Shown piece after piece: positions 1 to 7,837 of a stretch of 43,547 nt of DNA (position 1 is the first letter of the stretch; the number at the start of each line of letters is the position of its first letter). Under the pieces are notes generated by a model. It was not told the origin of the DNA. It saw only the letters and a list, made by a program, of their open reading frames with translations, and did no database searches. Source of the stretch: CAWGCE01 sp964480915 (lineage in GTDB: Bacteria > Planctomycetota > Planctomycetia > Pirellulales > Pirellulaceae); NCBI GenBank assembly GCA_964480915.1, contig CAYZRS010000043.1, positions 1 through 43,547 on the forward strand, in the 5' to 3' direction. The position numbers and the translations under genes are program-made.

Positions 1-2
1 TG

Positions 3-1817
3 ACGTTGAACGGAGATTTCCGGGTTGGCAACAACGCCGATGCCCGCATGCACGGGACGATTACCAATACGGGTAGTATTGCGCTCGATTCGCTCGGAAA
101 TCAGAGTGACTTTGAATTGGGTACCGACGTGACGCTCACCGGTGGCGGTGTGCTGACGATGAGTGGCAGCGTCGCTCAGATCAATTCGGTCGGCAATTTC
201 CGTTTGACGAATGTGAATAACACCATTCAGGGCCGCGGAAATCTTGGCGGCAATTCGGCGACGATCACGAACGAAGCATTGATTGTCGCGAACGTCAGTG
301 GTCAAACGTTGACACTTGATCCAAGAAACAATGGTGCCGACTCGTTCGCCAACAGCGGTACGTTGCGAGCAGCGGGCGGAGGACAGTTGGTGCTCAGCGG
401 AAGCGGTGCCGGCGGATTCTCAAACACCGGCACGATCGAAGCGCTCGATGGCAGCAGCGTGACGGCCGTGTCGAATCCTACCATTGCACAGATAGCAGGC
501 GCTTCCGTGACTGCTGGAACCTATCGAGCCATCGATTCCGGTAACGGTGCGACGCTTAATATTGCCCCGGTTGGATTTGAAGTCGCGGTGAACGACGGGG
601 TCATCGAAGCGAGCGGAGCCGCCGCGTCCAACGATGTGCTGGGGCTCTTTAGTGGCGGAGTCCACACCAACAGTGCGTTGGTAACGAACAACGGTTCGAT
701 CCTGCTAGATGAAGGAGCCAGCCTGGAATTGACCGGAAGCGGTTTGCATTTAGTCAGCACCGGTGAATTACTGGTCGGCAACGCAAGTTCGCTAGACGCA
801 ACGGCTCGGTCGACGACGTTTCCTGTTGTGGGTGATACGACGGATGCTGGTGTCCAAATCGATGGCGGCACGCTACGAGGCAGCGGAACGATTCTGGGTG
901 GTGTCTATATGCCTTCGGGAACGTTGTTGCCGGGTGACGCCGATGGGGAAGCGGGGCTTCTCAGCATTACGGGCGACTTCAACATGGACGATCCGGGATT
1001 GCTCATCGAAGATGCCTTCACTGTGATTGAGCTGGGTGGGTACGCGCGCGGGACCGAGCACGATTCGTTCGCCGCGACGGGCGATTTCTTCGGGCAGGGC
1101 GTGTTGCAGGCTCGACTAATTGACGGCTTCTTGCCTGTTGTTGGCGATGAGTTCGTCTTGGCGACTTACGTGGAAGATGGCAATCGGATAGGAAATCTCT
1201 GGGACAACTATCAATTCAACCGCGTACAATTTTCGCTCGATGATCGATCGACCGGTGGTCAGAATCGAGAGACCATTCTGACCGTGTTGGACTTCCGTGA
1301 TATCGACTTCGATGGCGATTCCGATTTTGACTGTGCCGACATCGATGCGCTGGTCACGGCCATTGTGCAAGGCTCTACGGCCACACAGTTTGATTTGAAC
1401 TTTGACGGCACGGTCGACAACGATGACCTGGGCATTTGGTTAACAGATGCTGGGACGTTGAATTTGGCTTCAGGCCAAGGCTACTTGCCGGGCGACGCAA
1501 ACTTGAATGGCGTCGTTGATGGGGAGGATTTCCTCGTTTGGAATACAAACAAGTTCTCACCCGGCTCTGGCTGGTGTTCGGGTGATTTCAACGCAGACGG
1601 CAGTGTGAACGGTGCCGACTTCCTGATTTGGAATTCGTTCAAATTCCAAAGCAGCGGGATTGCCACGCTGCAGGCAGGAACGATTCCGAGCACATTGGCA
1701 GCGGTTCCGGAACCGGTAGGGAATTTTAGCCTAGCCGTAGCCATGATGTTCATGGGCCTAGGTTGGCGTCAAGCTGCAAGAAACTCGCGACAACTGCGAT
1801 CAGGCGCTTCTCGCTGA
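3..1817 (+). CDS. Secreted beta-rich protein with dockerin-like repeats and PEP-CTERM tail, 5' truncated
   Basis: The frame is open to the left edge (codon ACG at 3-5), so the N-terminus is missing. A TTG at 6 is probably not the real start. Numbering from 6 gives 603 residues. Residues 1 to about 330 carry repeated N-T/S-G-x-I/L motifs such as ITNTGSIAL, FANSGTL, FSNTGTIEA and VTNNGSILL. These are typical of beta-helical passenger-like surface proteins. Residues 432-547 hold four acidic, Ca-loop-like segments (DIDFDGDSDFD, DLNFDGTVDNDD, GDANLNGVVDGED, GDFNADGSVNGAD), resembling dockerin type I repeats. Residues 567-570 are VPEP, followed by a hydrophobic stretch and a basic end: a PEP-CTERM sorting signal. 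The protein is thus likely exported and processed by an exosortase. A nearly identical dockerin block occurs in the GH44 protein at 24907. The ligand is unknown. Confidence 0.8.
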   Translation, partial: TLNGDFRVGNNADARMHGTITNTGSIALDSLGNQSDFELGTDVTLTGGGVLTMSGSVAQINSVGNFRLTNVNNTIQGRGNLGGNSATITNEALIVANVSGQTLTLDPRNNGADSFANSGTLRAAGGGQLVLSGSGAGGFSNTGTIEALDGSSVTAVSNPTIAQIAGASVTAGTYRAIDSGNGATLNIAPVGFEVAVNDGVIEASGAAASNDVLGLFSGGVHTNSALVTNNGSILLDEGASLELTGSGLHLVSTGELLVGNASSLDATARSTTFPVVGDTTDAGVQIDGGTLRGSGTILGGVYMPSGTLLPGDADGEAGLLSITGDFNMDDPGLLIEDAFTVIELGGYARGTEHDSFAATGDFFGQGVLQARLIDGFLPVVGDEFVLATYVEDGNRIGNLWDNYQFNRVQFSLDDRSTGGQNRETILTVLDFRDIDFDGDSDFDCADIDALVTAIVQGSTATQFDLNFDGTVDNDDLGIWLTDAGTLNLASGQGYLPGDANLNGVVDGEDFLVWNTNKFSPGSGWCSGDFNADGSVNGADFLIWNSFKFQSSGIATLQAGTIPSTLAAVPEPVGNFSLAVAMMFMGLGWRQAARNSRQLRSGASR

Positions 1818-1853
1818 TCTCTTTCCGTCTGGTTTTCTTGACTTGCTGTGCGA

Positions 1854-1942
1854 GCGAAGCTCTAATGGCGGTCAGCCAATGAAACAACCCCAAACCCACG
1901 AAGCTTCGTGACCGCCATTAGAGCGGACGCGAAGCTTTTTTT
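1854..1942. terminator. Terminator-like region with competing hairpins and a T7 run
   Basis: A perfect 16-bp inverted repeat pairs 1859-1874 with 1909-1924. A smaller stem, GCTTCG at 1903-1908 with CGAAGC at 1930-1935, is followed directly by seven T (1936-1942), which is a classical intrinsic terminator for the gene ending at 1817. The hexamer at 1903-1908 can also pair with CGAAGC at 1855-1860, and it lies in a 14-bp perfect palindrome (1897-1910). The two folds exclude each other. Termination is the likely role; attenuation is only a possibility. Confidence 0.6.
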
Positions 1943-1966
1943 GTGACTTGGGGAGGAGATGATCCC

Positions 1967-2857
1967 GTGAACTTCAGACGAATTGCCGTTGCCACTGTTT
2001 TGGCGCAGCTCATGGTTACGGTGGCAATTGCTCAAATTGCCACTTACGATCCGAGTTCAGGTGTCATGTGTGTCGATACTCAGGGGACTGATATCGTCGC
2101 AATCTTCATCACCGGGCCCGACGTCAGCGTTGCTGGCTGCGAGTTGTGCGACGGGATGAACCTGCCGGGCAGCGATGCGTTGGCGGGAACTTCCACTTGG
2201 ACCGTGGGGCGTAGTGCCGGATCGACGCAATGGATCCGCACGAATCCATTGGTGGGCCGAGGGTTCGTCGGCAGCATTGGGGAGTTTTTCATTGATGGGA
2301 ACGGAGTCTCGCAAGACTGGCCCGAAGACATTCCACCGTTTCTCGATTTCCCAGATCCTTACGCTGGGATTGCCAACTATGGGCCGGGCCTAACGCCCTC
2401 TGATTTCGGTGAAGCGACCTTCGCTTCAGATGCTGGCAGCAGCGGCGGTGGCAACGGTTCGGTGGTGTTTGGTCACTGCAATGCCAGTCAGTTTGGTCCC
2501 CAAGCTCAGGACGATTTCTATGAAACCGCGTTGGGGAGCGTCTTGGAGGTGTCAGCGCCGGGCGTGCTGGGTAATGATTTCGATCCTCAAGGCGATCCGA
2601 TCTTCGCAACTTTAGTGGAAGGCCCTCTTGAGGGCGATGTCGCGCTAAACTCGGATGGTTCCTTTTCTTACCTGGCGCCGTCACTTGGTACTGTTTCGCC
2701 TGGAGCCATCGACTCGTTCACTTACCGCGTCGATGACGGTGGTGGGTCTGGCTCTTTGGGTACCGTCAGCATTACGTTGACGGTACCGGAACCCAACGGG
2801 TGGTTGCCAGTCTTTGGTTGCGTCGCCTTTGGTTTCTGTCGGAGGCGTCGAACCTAG
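1967..2857 (+). CDS. PEP-CTERM protein with Big_9-like domain, tandem paralog 1
   Basis: About 296 residues from GTG at 1967, chosen because a GGGGAGGAG Shine-Dalgarno lies just upstream; an in-frame GTG at 1943 is less likely. The protein has a signal peptide ending near AQIA. A region of about 150 residues follows, shared with the two genes downstream: YDPSSG near the start, then GCELCDGMNLPG with two cysteines, TQWIRTNPL and FVGSIGEFFIDG. Next is an Ig/cadherin-like domain of the Big_9 type (PGVLGNDFDP, LNSDGSFSY, DSFTYRVDD). The tail VPEP plus a hydrophobic segment and RRRR is a PEP-CTERM signal. An envelope or extracellular location is inferred. I do not recognise a function for the N-terminal domain. 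Confidence 0.85.
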   Translation: MNFRRIAVATVLAQLMVTVAIAQIATYDPSSGVMCVDTQGTDIVAIFITGPDVSVAGCELCDGMNLPGSDALAGTSTWTVGRSAGSTQWIRTNPLVGRGFVGSIGEFFIDGNGVSQDWPEDIPPFLDFPDPYAGIANYGPGLTPSDFGEATFASDAGSSGGGNGSVVFGHCNASQFGPQAQDDFYETALGSVLEVSAPGVLGNDFDPQGDPIFATLVEGPLEGDVALNSDGSFSYLAPSLGTVSPGAIDSFTYRVDDGGGSGSLGTVSITLTVPEPNGWLPVFGCVAFGFCRRRRT

Positions 2858-2931
2858 GACAGCCTCCAGTTAATGGAATGATCTGTCTTGGTGTTTTGCT
2901 TAGGGCTCATTTATCAGAGGAAAGATCACTA

Positions 2932-3822
2932 ATGAATATGAAGCGAATTGCCCTTGTGTTGTTGCTCACGCTGGCGAGCCTGTCGACGGCTCAAGCATTG
3001 AATTTTGCGTACGATCCGAGCACCGGAGTTCTTTCGGTAGATACGTTGGATTTCGATCTGGTTGCCCTTTTTATTGAAGGCCCTGATGTGAGCGTCAGTG
3101 GCTGCAATTTGTGCGACGGGATGAACTTGCCGGGCACCGATGCGTTAGCGGATGCGTCTGTTTGGACTGTTGGATACAGCGCTGGCGCGACGCAGTGGAT
3201 ACGAACCAATCCACTACAAGGTCGCGGATTCGTTGGTTCCATCGGAGATTTTTACATCGACGGAAAGGGTGTCCAGCAAAATTGGCCGCTTGATTTTCCG
3301 CCATTCCTCGATTTTCCCGCAGAAGGGTTGGGAATCGCCGTCTATCAAACCGGTTTGAGTTCTGCAGATTTTGGCAACGTAACCTATGCGTCGGACGATG
3401 GGACCGTGGTAACCGAACGCTTGTGTATCACTTTGGCCGGCTGCGGTGAAATTCCGGAAGCTCAAGACGATGAGTATGAGGCGATGTTGGGTACCGTCTT
3501 GGAGGTGATGGCTCCTGGTGTCCTGGGCAATGACTTCGATCCGGATGGGGATCCGATATTTGCTTCACTCCTGAACCCGCCAGCGCTAGGGGATGTAATT
3601 CTGAATAGCGATGGCTCGTTTCGCTACACGGCTCCCGCCGTCGGTTCGGTGCCAGCTGGAACGATCGATACGTTCACATATATCGTTGAGGACTATGCTA
3701 TTGCCGCGGGCGATGTGGGGACCGTGAGCATTACCTTGACCGTGCCAGAGCCGATCGGACACGTAATGTTAATAGGTCTTGGAACGCTGGTGTTGTTTCA
3801 TCGACGTCAGCGAGTCTGCTGA
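2932..3822 (+). CDS. PEP-CTERM protein with Big_9-like domain, tandem paralog 2
   Basis: 296 residues from ATG at 2932, after AGAGGAAAG. Signal peptide MNMKRIALVLLLTL, with likely cleavage after AQA. The layout matches paralog 1 block by block: YDPSTG, GCNLCDGMNLPG, TQWIRTNPL and FVGSIGDFYIDG, then the Big_9-like domain with PGVLGNDFDPDGDP and LNSDGSFRY. The end is VPEP, a hydrophobic helix and RRQR. A second cysteine pair (LCITLAGCGE) lies in the linker before the Big_9-like domain. The gene lies 74 bases after paralog 1 and 43 before paralog 3, so the three are probably co-transcribed. By eye it is closer to paralog 3 than to paralog 1 in the N-terminal domain. The role is unknown. Confidence 0.85.
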   Translation: MNMKRIALVLLLTLASLSTAQALNFAYDPSTGVLSVDTLDFDLVALFIEGPDVSVSGCNLCDGMNLPGTDALADASVWTVGYSAGATQWIRTNPLQGRGFVGSIGDFYIDGKGVQQNWPLDFPPFLDFPAEGLGIAVYQTGLSSADFGNVTYASDDGTVVTERLCITLAGCGEIPEAQDDEYEAMLGTVLEVMAPGVLGNDFDPDGDPIFASLLNPPALGDVILNSDGSFRYTAPAVGSVPAGTIDTFTYIVEDYAIAAGDVGTVSITLTVPEPIGHVMLIGLGTLVLFHRRQRVC

Positions 3823-3865
3823 TCAACGACGACGCTTTGTCTGTTCTTTTGGAGAGGGTGATCCC

Positions 3866-4786
3866 ATGAATTGGAAGTTCAAAGCTGCTCTTCTAGTCGT
3901 TGCAACTGGGTTTTGGAATGGACCGGCACTCACTGCACAGATCGTCAATTACGATCCCATCACCGGCATTGTTACCGTAGATACTGAACGCTCCGATCTT
4001 ATCAATGATCTCGTGGCCATTTTTGTTGAAGGGCCTAACGTGAGTGTCGCTGGCTGCACGTTGTGTGATGGCGATAACTTACCCGGCACCGATGTGGCCA
4101 GTGCATCCACATGGACGGTTGGTTACAGCGCCGGTGCGACGCAGTGGATTCGAACGAACCCCCTGTCTGGTGGTGGGTTCGTCGGTTCCATAGGTGAGTA
4201 TTTTATTGACGGTACGGGTGCGCAACAGGCGTGGCCCGTCGATGTGCCGCCTTTTTTTGACTTCCCAGATCCTGGAATGGGAATCGCCGTCTATCCAACC
4301 GATTTGGGTGCCTCCGACTTTGGCAACGTGACCTATGCAAGTGATGACGGGACTGTCGTTGTCGAACCGTTCCCATTCTGTTTGGGGTGCGGCAATAATG
4401 ACCCTCCCGAGGCCCAAAATGATTCTTACGACGCGTTGCTCGGTAGCGTCTTGGACGTCGTGGCGCCAGGAGTTCTGGGCAATGATTTCGATCCGAACGG
4501 GGATCAGCTATTTGCTTCAATCTTGAGCTCGCCAACGCTCGGAAATGTGACGCTCAATCTTGACGGATCGTTCAGCTACGCAGCACCCTCTGTGGGGTCT
4601 GTTCCCGTGGGAACTGTCGATTCGTTCTCATACATCGTGGAAGATGGCGAGGCGACGTTTGATGTGGGGACGGTCAATATTACGTTGACGGTCCCCGAAC
4701 CGGCCGGACTCGGACTGCCCATGGGATGTGTGGCACTTGCGCTGGTGTCCCTGCGCAAACGTTCCCTACGCAGACGTACTCGATGA
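3866..4786 (+). CDS. PEP-CTERM protein with Big_9-like domain, tandem paralog 3
   Basis: 306 residues from ATG at 3866, which follows GGAGAGG. The 5' context (GGAGAGGGTGATCCCATGAA) closely resembles that of paralog 1 (GGAGGAGATGATCCCGTGAA), so the duplication included the ribosome binding site. After a signal peptide (cleavage near LTAQ) come YDPITG, GCTLCDGDNLPG, TQWIRTNPL and FVGSIGEYFIDG. The linker has cysteines FCLGCG, then the Big_9-like domain (PGVLGNDFDPNGDQ, LNLDGSFSY), and the tail VPEP plus hydrophobic segment and RKRSLRRR. It carries a small insertion (SDLINDL) near residue 45 compared with its neighbours. A hairpin at 4805-4833 follows. The biochemical role is unknown. Confidence 0.85.
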   Translation: MNWKFKAALLVVATGFWNGPALTAQIVNYDPITGIVTVDTERSDLINDLVAIFVEGPNVSVAGCTLCDGDNLPGTDVASASTWTVGYSAGATQWIRTNPLSGGGFVGSIGEYFIDGTGAQQAWPVDVPPFFDFPDPGMGIAVYPTDLGASDFGNVTYASDDGTVVVEPFPFCLGCGNNDPPEAQNDSYDALLGSVLDVVAPGVLGNDFDPNGDQLFASILSSPTLGNVTLNLDGSFSYAAPSVGSVPVGTVDSFSYIVEDGEATFDVGTVNITLTVPEPAGLGLPMGCVALALVSLRKRSLRRRTR

Positions 4787-4804
4787 GCCAACGGCAAAGC
4801 AAGC

Positions 4805-4833
4805 ACCGCGGCTCGTCACTGGCGAGCCGCGGT
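4805..4833. terminator. Bidirectional hairpin between convergent genes
   Basis: A perfect 11-bp GC-rich stem, ACCGCGGCTCG with CGAGCCGCGGT, encloses a 7-base loop. It sits between the paralog 3 stop (4786) and the prolyl oligopeptidase stop (4845), which converge. No long T tract follows on either side, so it may act as a weak or Rho-assisted terminator, or as an mRNA 3' stabiliser. Confidence 0.6.
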
Positions 4834-4844
4834 TCTCATGAATG

Positions 4845-6986
4845 CTAACGAAGGTTCGGTTCGAAGCCCAAATTGTCAACCAGAAATGCCCACTCGTCGG
4901 CGACCTCTTCAATGACCTTGCTGGTCGGCTTGCCGGCGCCGTGTCCGGCACGAGTCTCAATCCGAATGATCACCGGGTTCTCACCTTGATGGCCGTTTTG
5001 CAGTGCGGCCGCAAATTTGAAGCTGTGACCCGGCACGACTCGATCATCGGTATCGGCCGTCGTCACCATCGTCGCCGGGTAGGCGGTTGCCGGTTTTACG
5101 TTGTGGTATGGCGAGTACTCAAGCAGCGTTTTGAATTGAGCCTGATCGTCGCTGCTGCCGTATTCATCGACCCAAAACCGGCCGGCGGTGAACTTGTGGA
5201 ACCTGAGCATGTCCATCACGCCCACGCCTGGCAGGCAGGCTCCGTAAAGATCGGGCCGTTGAGTCAAGCAAGCGCCGACTAGCAGGCCGCCGTTGCTGCG
5301 TCCTTGAATGGCCAGTTTCTTCGAGCTCGTGTACTTGTTTTCGATCAACCATTCGGCCGCCGCGATGAAGTCATCGAACACGTTCTGTTTGTCGTGCAGC
5401 TTGCCGGCCACATGCCACTCTTCGCCATACTCGCCGCCGCCACGCAGATTGGGCATCGCAAAGACGCCTCCCAGTTCCATCCAAGCCAGGCGGCTGACAG
5501 AGAAGCTGGGAGTGAGCGAGATATTGAACCCACCATAGGCGTAAAGCAGCGTCGGATTCGAACCATCCAATGTGATGCCCTTCTTGTGGGCAATGAACAT
5601 GGGGACCTTCGTGCCGTCCTTGCTGCTATAGAAAATCTGCTTTACTTCGTAGTCGTCCGAATTGAAGTCGACTTTCGCCTCACGCAGTTTCTCGCTTTCT
5701 CCCGTTTCGATGTCGTAGCGGTAACTGCTTGGCGGCGTCGTGAAGCTGGTGAACGAGTAAAACGTCTCGCTGTCGTCACGTTTGCCACCAAAGCCGCTGG
5801 CCGTTCCGATGCCGGGCAATTCAATTTCCCGTTCGAGCGTCCCGTCCAGCTGAAACTGTTTGATTTGAGAGCGCGCATCTTTCAGGTAGTTCGCAACGAA
5901 TCGTTCCCCAACGATGCCGACGCCGGTCAGCGTTTCCGCCGCCTGGGGAATCACTTCTTTCCAGTTCGCCGGATCGGGTTGCGCCGTATTAATCGCAATG
6001 ACTCGACTGCGAGGCGCATCGTTGTCTGTCTTGAAGTAGAACACTTGGTCGTCATTGCCGACGAACGTGTACTCGTTCTCGAATTCAGTGATCAGAGGAA
6101 TGAAGTCGCCTTCCTTGTCCGCCAAGCTCTTGTAATAGACCTGATACTTGTCGTCGGTCCCTTTCCAGACGGTGATCACGAGGTATTTTCCGTCCTCTGA
6201 TTCTTCCGTGCTGAATCCCCATTCAGGGTTATCGGGTCGGCGATAAACGAGCCTGTCTTCGCTTTGCGGCGTGCCGACTTTGTGGAAGTAGACTTGCTGA
6301 TTCAGATTCAACGATTGGAAGGTGGCGTCTTCCTTCGGTTCGTCGTAGCGGCTGTAGTAAAAACCACTGCTGTCATGCGACCAAGAGGCCCCGCTGAACT
6401 TGATCCACTTAAGTTCCTCATCCAGCAGCTTGCCAGAATCGATCTCCATGATTCGCCACGTGTTCCAATCAGAACCGGCATCGGCAATACCATAGGCGGC
6501 GTACTTGCCATCGTCACTAACGGCGAATCCGGACATGGCCATGGTGCCATCTTTCGACCAACTGTTCGGATCGAGCAGTACTCGCGGTTCGGCATCGAGC
6601 GAATCTTGCGTGTAGAGCACGTTTTGGTTTTGCAGGCCGTCGTTTTTGCTGAAGAAGTAACGCCCACCTTCTTTGGACGGCGCTCCAATTTTCTCGTAGT
6701 TCCAAAGCTCGGTCACACGTGCCTCGATCGCGTCCCGCGAGGCGATTTGTTTCAGGTAACCGAATGTCACCTCATTTTGTTGCTCGACCCAAGCCGCCAC
6801 TTCCGGTGACTCGCGAACATCGTCTTCCAGCCAACGATACGGATCGGCGACCTGTTGACCGTGGTAGTCATCGCTATGGTCAATTCGTTTCGATTCTGGA
6901 TAAGGAGCCAATTCGCGACTCCAAGTGGGATGGGTTGTCATGGTGGTGGCAAGGCAAAAGAGCGATAGGAATAATCGGTGACGCAT
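4845..6986 (-). CDS. Prolyl oligopeptidase family serine peptidase (S9A), exported
   Basis: 713 residues, the usual length for S9A prolyl oligopeptidases, which cleave short peptides after proline. A signal peptide (MRHRLFLSLFCLATT) points to a periplasmic or secreted enzyme. The N-terminal motif DPYRWLED (about residue 48) is typical of the family. A beta-propeller covers about residues 80-430, followed by the alpha/beta-hydrolase domain. The nucleophile is Ser564 in GRSNGG, the acid is an Asp of TDDRV (about 647), and the histidine is His682 in AGHGAG. GGAG lies nine bases before the ATG. The gene is 49 bases downstream of the UGA-containing redoxin gene on the same strand and may share its transcript. 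Confidence 0.93.
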   Translation of the reverse strand: MRHRLFLSLFCLATTMTTHPTWSRELAPYPESKRIDHSDDYHGQQVADPYRWLEDDVRESPEVAAWVEQQNEVTFGYLKQIASRDAIEARVTELWNYEKIGAPSKEGGRYFFSKNDGLQNQNVLYTQDSLDAEPRVLLDPNSWSKDGTMAMSGFAVSDDGKYAAYGIADAGSDWNTWRIMEIDSGKLLDEELKWIKFSGASWSHDSSGFYYSRYDEPKEDATFQSLNLNQQVYFHKVGTPQSEDRLVYRRPDNPEWGFSTEESEDGKYLVITVWKGTDDKYQVYYKSLADKEGDFIPLITEFENEYTFVGNDDQVFYFKTDNDAPRSRVIAINTAQPDPANWKEVIPQAAETLTGVGIVGERFVANYLKDARSQIKQFQLDGTLEREIELPGIGTASGFGGKRDDSETFYSFTSFTTPPSSYRYDIETGESEKLREAKVDFNSDDYEVKQIFYSSKDGTKVPMFIAHKKGITLDGSNPTLLYAYGGFNISLTPSFSVSRLAWMELGGVFAMPNLRGGGEYGEEWHVAGKLHDKQNVFDDFIAAAEWLIENKYTSSKKLAIQGRSNGGLLVGACLTQRPDLYGACLPGVGVMDMLRFHKFTAGRFWVDEYGSSDDQAQFKTLLEYSPYHNVKPATAYPATMVTTADTDDRVVPGHSFKFAAALQNGHQGENPVIIRIETRAGHGAGKPTSKVIEEVADEWAFLVDNLGFEPNLR

Positions 6987-7035
6987 GGAGGAAGACTCCA
7001 GAAAATGATCAAGGAAGGGGAGGCAAGTACCGGAC

Positions 7036-7599
7036 CTACTTGTTGGCTGGCGCCTGTTTGGCGTTCTTCAGCGCCGCCAGAATTTTCTTCGGGCTAGGAC
7101 GCTTCATCTTGGTGCCGGGAAGATCGGCAATCACTTTTCCAGCCGGATCAATGATGTACGTGTGGAAGCCCTCGGTACTGTATGCGGCAGTCGCTGCAGC
7201 CGGCGTATCGACCACCAATGGGAAAGTCGCATTCGATTTTGTCAGTGTCTTTGAAATCCCGTCCTCGTCCTTCTCTTCTCGGAAGACGGCCACGATACGG
7301 CAATCTTCATCTTCGAAAGACTTGATTTCTTCTTGGAGCTGAACCAGCTGCCGGATGCAGAACGGTCACCAATGAGCGCGAACAAAAACCACCACGACGT
7401 TGTGGCCCAAGTGGTCGCTCAACTGGAATTCGCCATCCTGAGAAGGTAGGGAGAAATCGGGCGCTTTGTCGCCTACCTCGACAGTTGTCGCCGTTGCGGT
7501 CGTTTGTTCCTGTGCTGCCAATGGGTGGGCGGTGCTTTGGCACAAACAAGCCAGTAGCATTCCCAGCAGGAGGCAGCGCTGCCATCGGTATTGAATCAT
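7036..7599 (-). CDS. Exported peroxiredoxin/thioredoxin-fold protein, probable selenoprotein (Sec78)
   Basis: 187 residues if the TGA at 7366-7368 is read as selenocysteine. Residues 1-31 form a signal peptide. Residues 40-60 (VGDKAPDFSLPSQDG) begin an AhpC/TSA-type redoxin domain, followed by VVVVFVRAHW, then TGA, then PFC. In relatives this position is Cys in the W-C-P-x-C active site, so the protein would have a U78-P-F-C81 motif. The same frame continues past the TGA as a complete redoxin (IVAVFREE, FPLVVD, YIIDPAGKVIADLPG). A hairpin with a GU-containing loop starts 14 bases after the TGA. Expected role: thiol-dependent peroxide reduction or thiol-disulfide exchange in the periplasm. A nonsense mutation or a base error remains possible. 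Confidence 0.8.
7335..7352 (-). promoter_or_regulatory. Candidate bacterial SECIS hairpin for the redoxin UGA
   Basis: On the mRNA strand the stem GG-(bulged C)-AGCUG pairs with CAGCU-CC around the loop GUU. The loop is nucleotides 22-24 after the UGA. That is inside the 16-37 nt range described for bacterial SECIS elements, and the loop begins with G followed by U, as SelB-binding loops commonly do. The element lies within the coding sequence, as expected in bacteria. A folding and covariance test was not possible here. Confidence 0.6.
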
Positions 7600-7837
7600 C
7601 GATCAAGGTTCTCCGCCTAGGTTTCGGGTGCAAGCTCGCTTTATATCAAACGGCCCGCACTCCGTCATGCGTCGGAAGGGTTCAGAATCGGGCGGTCGCT
7701 GCGAATCTGGGACTGCAGAGTCGGCAAGTTGCTAATAAGATGGTGTTGAAGAACACATAGTTCGTCGATTGTGGACTCAAGATTGCAATGGCCCATCAGG
7801 GCCCTTGCCTGGCCGCTGGAAAAGAATAGGCACCCCT
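7600..7837. other. Divergent intergenic region
   Basis: 238 bases between the redoxin gene (minus) and the TPR gene (plus). It must hold both promoters. I could not identify convincing -35/-10 boxes, an operator or a small gene in it. Confidence 0.4.

Noticed and set aside
1967..4786. Tandem paralogs as an assembly duplication
   Set aside because: The three copies differ throughout in sequence, length and linker cysteines, so they are real diverged genes.
5304..6200. 298-codon open frame on the plus strand
   Set aside because: It is antisense to the prolyl oligopeptidase and is a codon-usage shadow without family features.
7366..7368. TGA in the redoxin gene as a simple pseudogene mutation
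   Set aside because: The stop hits the active-site Cys codon, the frame beyond is fully conserved and a SECIS-like hairpin follows; a second case in the window supports Sec. It cannot be fully excluded without genome data.
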